Source: Purshia tridentata (Eukaryota; Streptophyta; Magnoliopsida; Rosales; Rosaceae). From it: a DNA stretch of 64,000 bases. Shown one piece after another: positions 61,524-64,000 of this stretch. A program made the position numbers and the translations under genes. The DNA lies in the NCBI GenBank assembly GCA_003254885.1, contig QANT01008853.1, positions 62,001 through 126,000 of the forward strand, in the 5' to 3' direction. The notes under the pieces are model-generated. The model searched no databases, had not been told where the DNA came from, and worked only from the letters and a program-made list of their open reading frames with translations. Position 1 is the first letter of the stretch. Every line of letters begins with the position of its first letter.

Positions 61524-64000
61524 GCTTAGAGCGGGCCTAACTTTTTGTTCTCTTGCATGGCTACTTGCGGGTCCAAGTTGCCACTCGAACAAGGTAATAA
61601 CTTGACCACTAGCTCGAACAAGTAGTACGTACCTAGCTAATTAAGTAGCTATCATCATTTAACATTAATTGCCCTGCAAAAATTCTAGTTTACGTTGATA
61701 TTGTGCGTACATCTATAACTACGTTATTTAAAGCTTATATTAATTATCATTTTAAACCCTACTTAAAAGTCTAATCCTAAACCTCAAAATTAGGATATTA
61801 TCATCGCAAAAACATAAGCATAAGATCCTAATTTGGGTAAACTATATATAATATCCTTATTTGTTAATTAAAAATTTGAAAAATATATATATTGATATTA
61901 CTCATATTTAATTCTATAATCATTATTGATACTGAATTGCATAAATATCCCCTGAATACAGCTGGTATGCTAATATTGAATTCCCATAAAATGCCAAACC
62001 ATATAGAGGAAACCCGACTAGAGCAACTTGGAAAAAAATGGTACCAGAGAAATATTGGACTCTTCTTGATTGCCATGTATATGGAAACCATATTTGTCAT
62101 ACCTTAGTATAAATGGAACCATACATTTTGTCAAAGCAATATTGCTTGGACACACTTCTTGATTGCCATATGTGTACACCGTGATAGACGGGCCAAGATA
62201 TATATATATTGTACGTATCTGCCGTGAAGGAGATACTAAGAAGTTTCATTTCAAGACTATTGCATATCGGGACAAAATGGAACAGCTCGAGTAAAATACC
62301 TGGAAATTAAAGTAGTAATATCAGAAGAAAATAAATACTTATGCATATACAATGTGTTATATGCATGCATGGATTGTATACGAATAATTAATTAAGTTGT
62401 GCAATTTATGAAATGAGTTAAACTAGTAGTTTCTACAAAGCACGCAATGTGCCTAAGTCAAGAAGGAAATGAGAGGCCTCTCCCACACTCCGTTTTGTGT
62501 GTTTGGGCTTTGGCCTTCCAGTTTACCACAAATTAAAAAATAAGGAAATGAGAGGCACAATTAATGCCATACATGTCCAAAAAGATTAAAAGTCAACCGA
62601 ATCAAGCCAAGCGGAATTGGAGCAGAGAACTAGAAGATATATGTTTGGGTTATCTGTTTAGAAGAATTTCTAACCGTTGGATATATTGAAATTTGACTGA
62701 TCCAACAACTAGGTTTAATCCGGATTAGTTTTGATGTTGAATTTTTTATCCCAGCTGTATTGATTATGTCATTTTCCTTTTTCTATTTTATTTAAGGAGT
62801 ACTATAGCTTGAACAGATTCAACTGGTTTACCAGTAAGTAAAATCCAGAAAAATCTAATCTGGCTGCACCGGCAGTGTACGTAGCTGAAACTGTAGCTAG
62901 GGTTGCTTATTGATATGAGAATCTGCAAGCAAGTGATCAAATTGAGAAGGTTTTTTAACATTGGCCAAGAAATAGGTACAACTGTACAAGGTATGCAAGG
63001 AAGCTCACCATCGATCTGATAATTAAGACAATCCCAATTGAGACCCATTTTTTGAGCCTCTCTGTACATGTGTGACCCTGCATGAGAATCCAACTTCATC
63101 ATCGATCCTTGAAATGAATCAAATTTAATTAAACTTAAGAAGTGCACTAATTAATCTGTATGGATAGAGAGATGGGTAACCTTGAAATGGATCAAAATGT
63201 GCCCATATGGGCCGGATTGCTAATAAGGCCTTAATCACCCATTAAAGCCTCTTGCTTTTGCCTTTCATATTATATAATGAGCACTTCAGAGTCAAATTTG
63301 CTTTTGCCTTTCATATTGATGATCACCCTGAGGATTTATTAATTGGTTGAGATCCTTTGTCGACTGCCTTGCTATAAATTTGTTTCTCAATGTGACCATC
63401 CACTAAACAAAAATATCCTTCTACCTACAAATATTGCTTCAATTTAATTAGACTCATCACAGTATTGCTTTGGTCCAATAAAGTGATCTATACATGTATA
63501 TATATAAATATGTTATAGTAACCAATGTGATGGGTAGTCGTTTTAATTATTGTCTTTAATTGCTTGCATCATTATTGTTGTTAATTATTTGAATCAATGT
63601 GATTTGAAAATCTTAAAATTATAGCCGGCCAATAATTAAATCTGCGCATATATGAATATGCATATTGCATGAGGTGCTCCTTCTCTACCAGCAATCCCAT
63701 ATATACAAAGAATGAACTCTTTCGTAGTTGCATATTTGTTTCTGATCGGCTGCTTGGAATGAAAGGAGTACCATTCTTATTCACTATGCACTCATCTATG
63801 GGAGACGTTATGTTTGGCTTGGTGGTGTAGGGTTTCATGCTTTTTACTTGCTCAACTAGTTACGAATGGTTTGTGGTTAAACAAAAAGATTGAGTTTAAA
63901 TATTGTCGTATGAAAATGAAAAACCATGATGGTATATTTTGGAAATTCATGCAATAAAAAGATATAGGAGCATACAAAATAGTGGAGTGCTAGAGTGTCT
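61524..64000. other. Thaumatin-like upstream region and right-edge spacer
   Basis: AT-rich with no gene I can support. A minus-strand open frame at 62788-63147 is left unassigned. Confidence 0.45.

Noticed and set aside
62788-63147. Minus-strand open frame with MYREAQKMGLNWDCLNYQIDG-like text
   Set aside because: It looks somewhat protein-like, but no family was recognised, there is no splice partner in the window, and the rest of the frame reads as AT-rich noise.
1-64000. tRNA or rRNA genes
   Set aside because: No cloverleaf or rRNA-like stretch was noticed by eye. A tRNAscan-SE run would be decisive.

Overview
The window is nuclear DNA of a flowering plant, AT-rich, with GT-AG introns, many small transposons and single-exon glycosyltransferase genes. 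Family resemblance (a thaumatin-like protein close to the fruit allergens Pru av 2 / Mal d 2, and UGT73C-type proteins of rosaceous appearance) points to Rosaceae, most likely Prunus or a close relative. This is inference from remembered protein sequences, not a database search. One ambiguous base (n at 24131) indicates a draft assembly.

Layout. 1-1989 (+): 3' half of a PHD-finger/GNAT acetyltransferase gene of the At2g36720 type. 3183-5420 (+): a five-exon pectin methylesterase whose last splice junction lies in a fresh 138-bp tandem duplication. 5931-7707: a Tourist-like MITE abutted by a broken Ty1/copia remnant that sits just behind the stop codon of the first UGT. 7716-32062 (-): a tandem UGT73C-like array with four intact single-exon genes (stops at 7716, 15738, 19764, 29314), one gene interrupted at the ambiguous base (23484-24979), one full-length pseudogene (13030-14512) and at least seven smaller fragments. 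33504-57290 (-): the complete SHOOT GRAVITROPISM 6 (SGR6) HEAT-repeat gene. Read by hand it has 51 coding exons, and all junction phases close to 5,166 nt (1,721 aa). 59809-61436 (-): a two-exon thaumatin-like (PR-5) gene with two related MITEs in its intron.

Gene content matches Arabidopsis chromosome 2 around At2g36700-At2g36810 (PME genes, PHD/GNAT gene, UGT73C1-C6 cluster, SGR6), so the UGT array probably occupies an ancestral eudicot position and has been expanding and decaying by tandem duplication. The UGTs are expected to glycosylate small lipophilic acceptors such as hormones, phenolics or triterpenes. They differ most in one short acceptor-side segment, while several share a promoter block carrying a TGACGTAAG box. 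No operon-like or clearly novel system was found. The main points of interest are the UGT array's diversification and debris, the duplicated splice sites in the PME and SGR6 genes, and several well-bounded small transposons.
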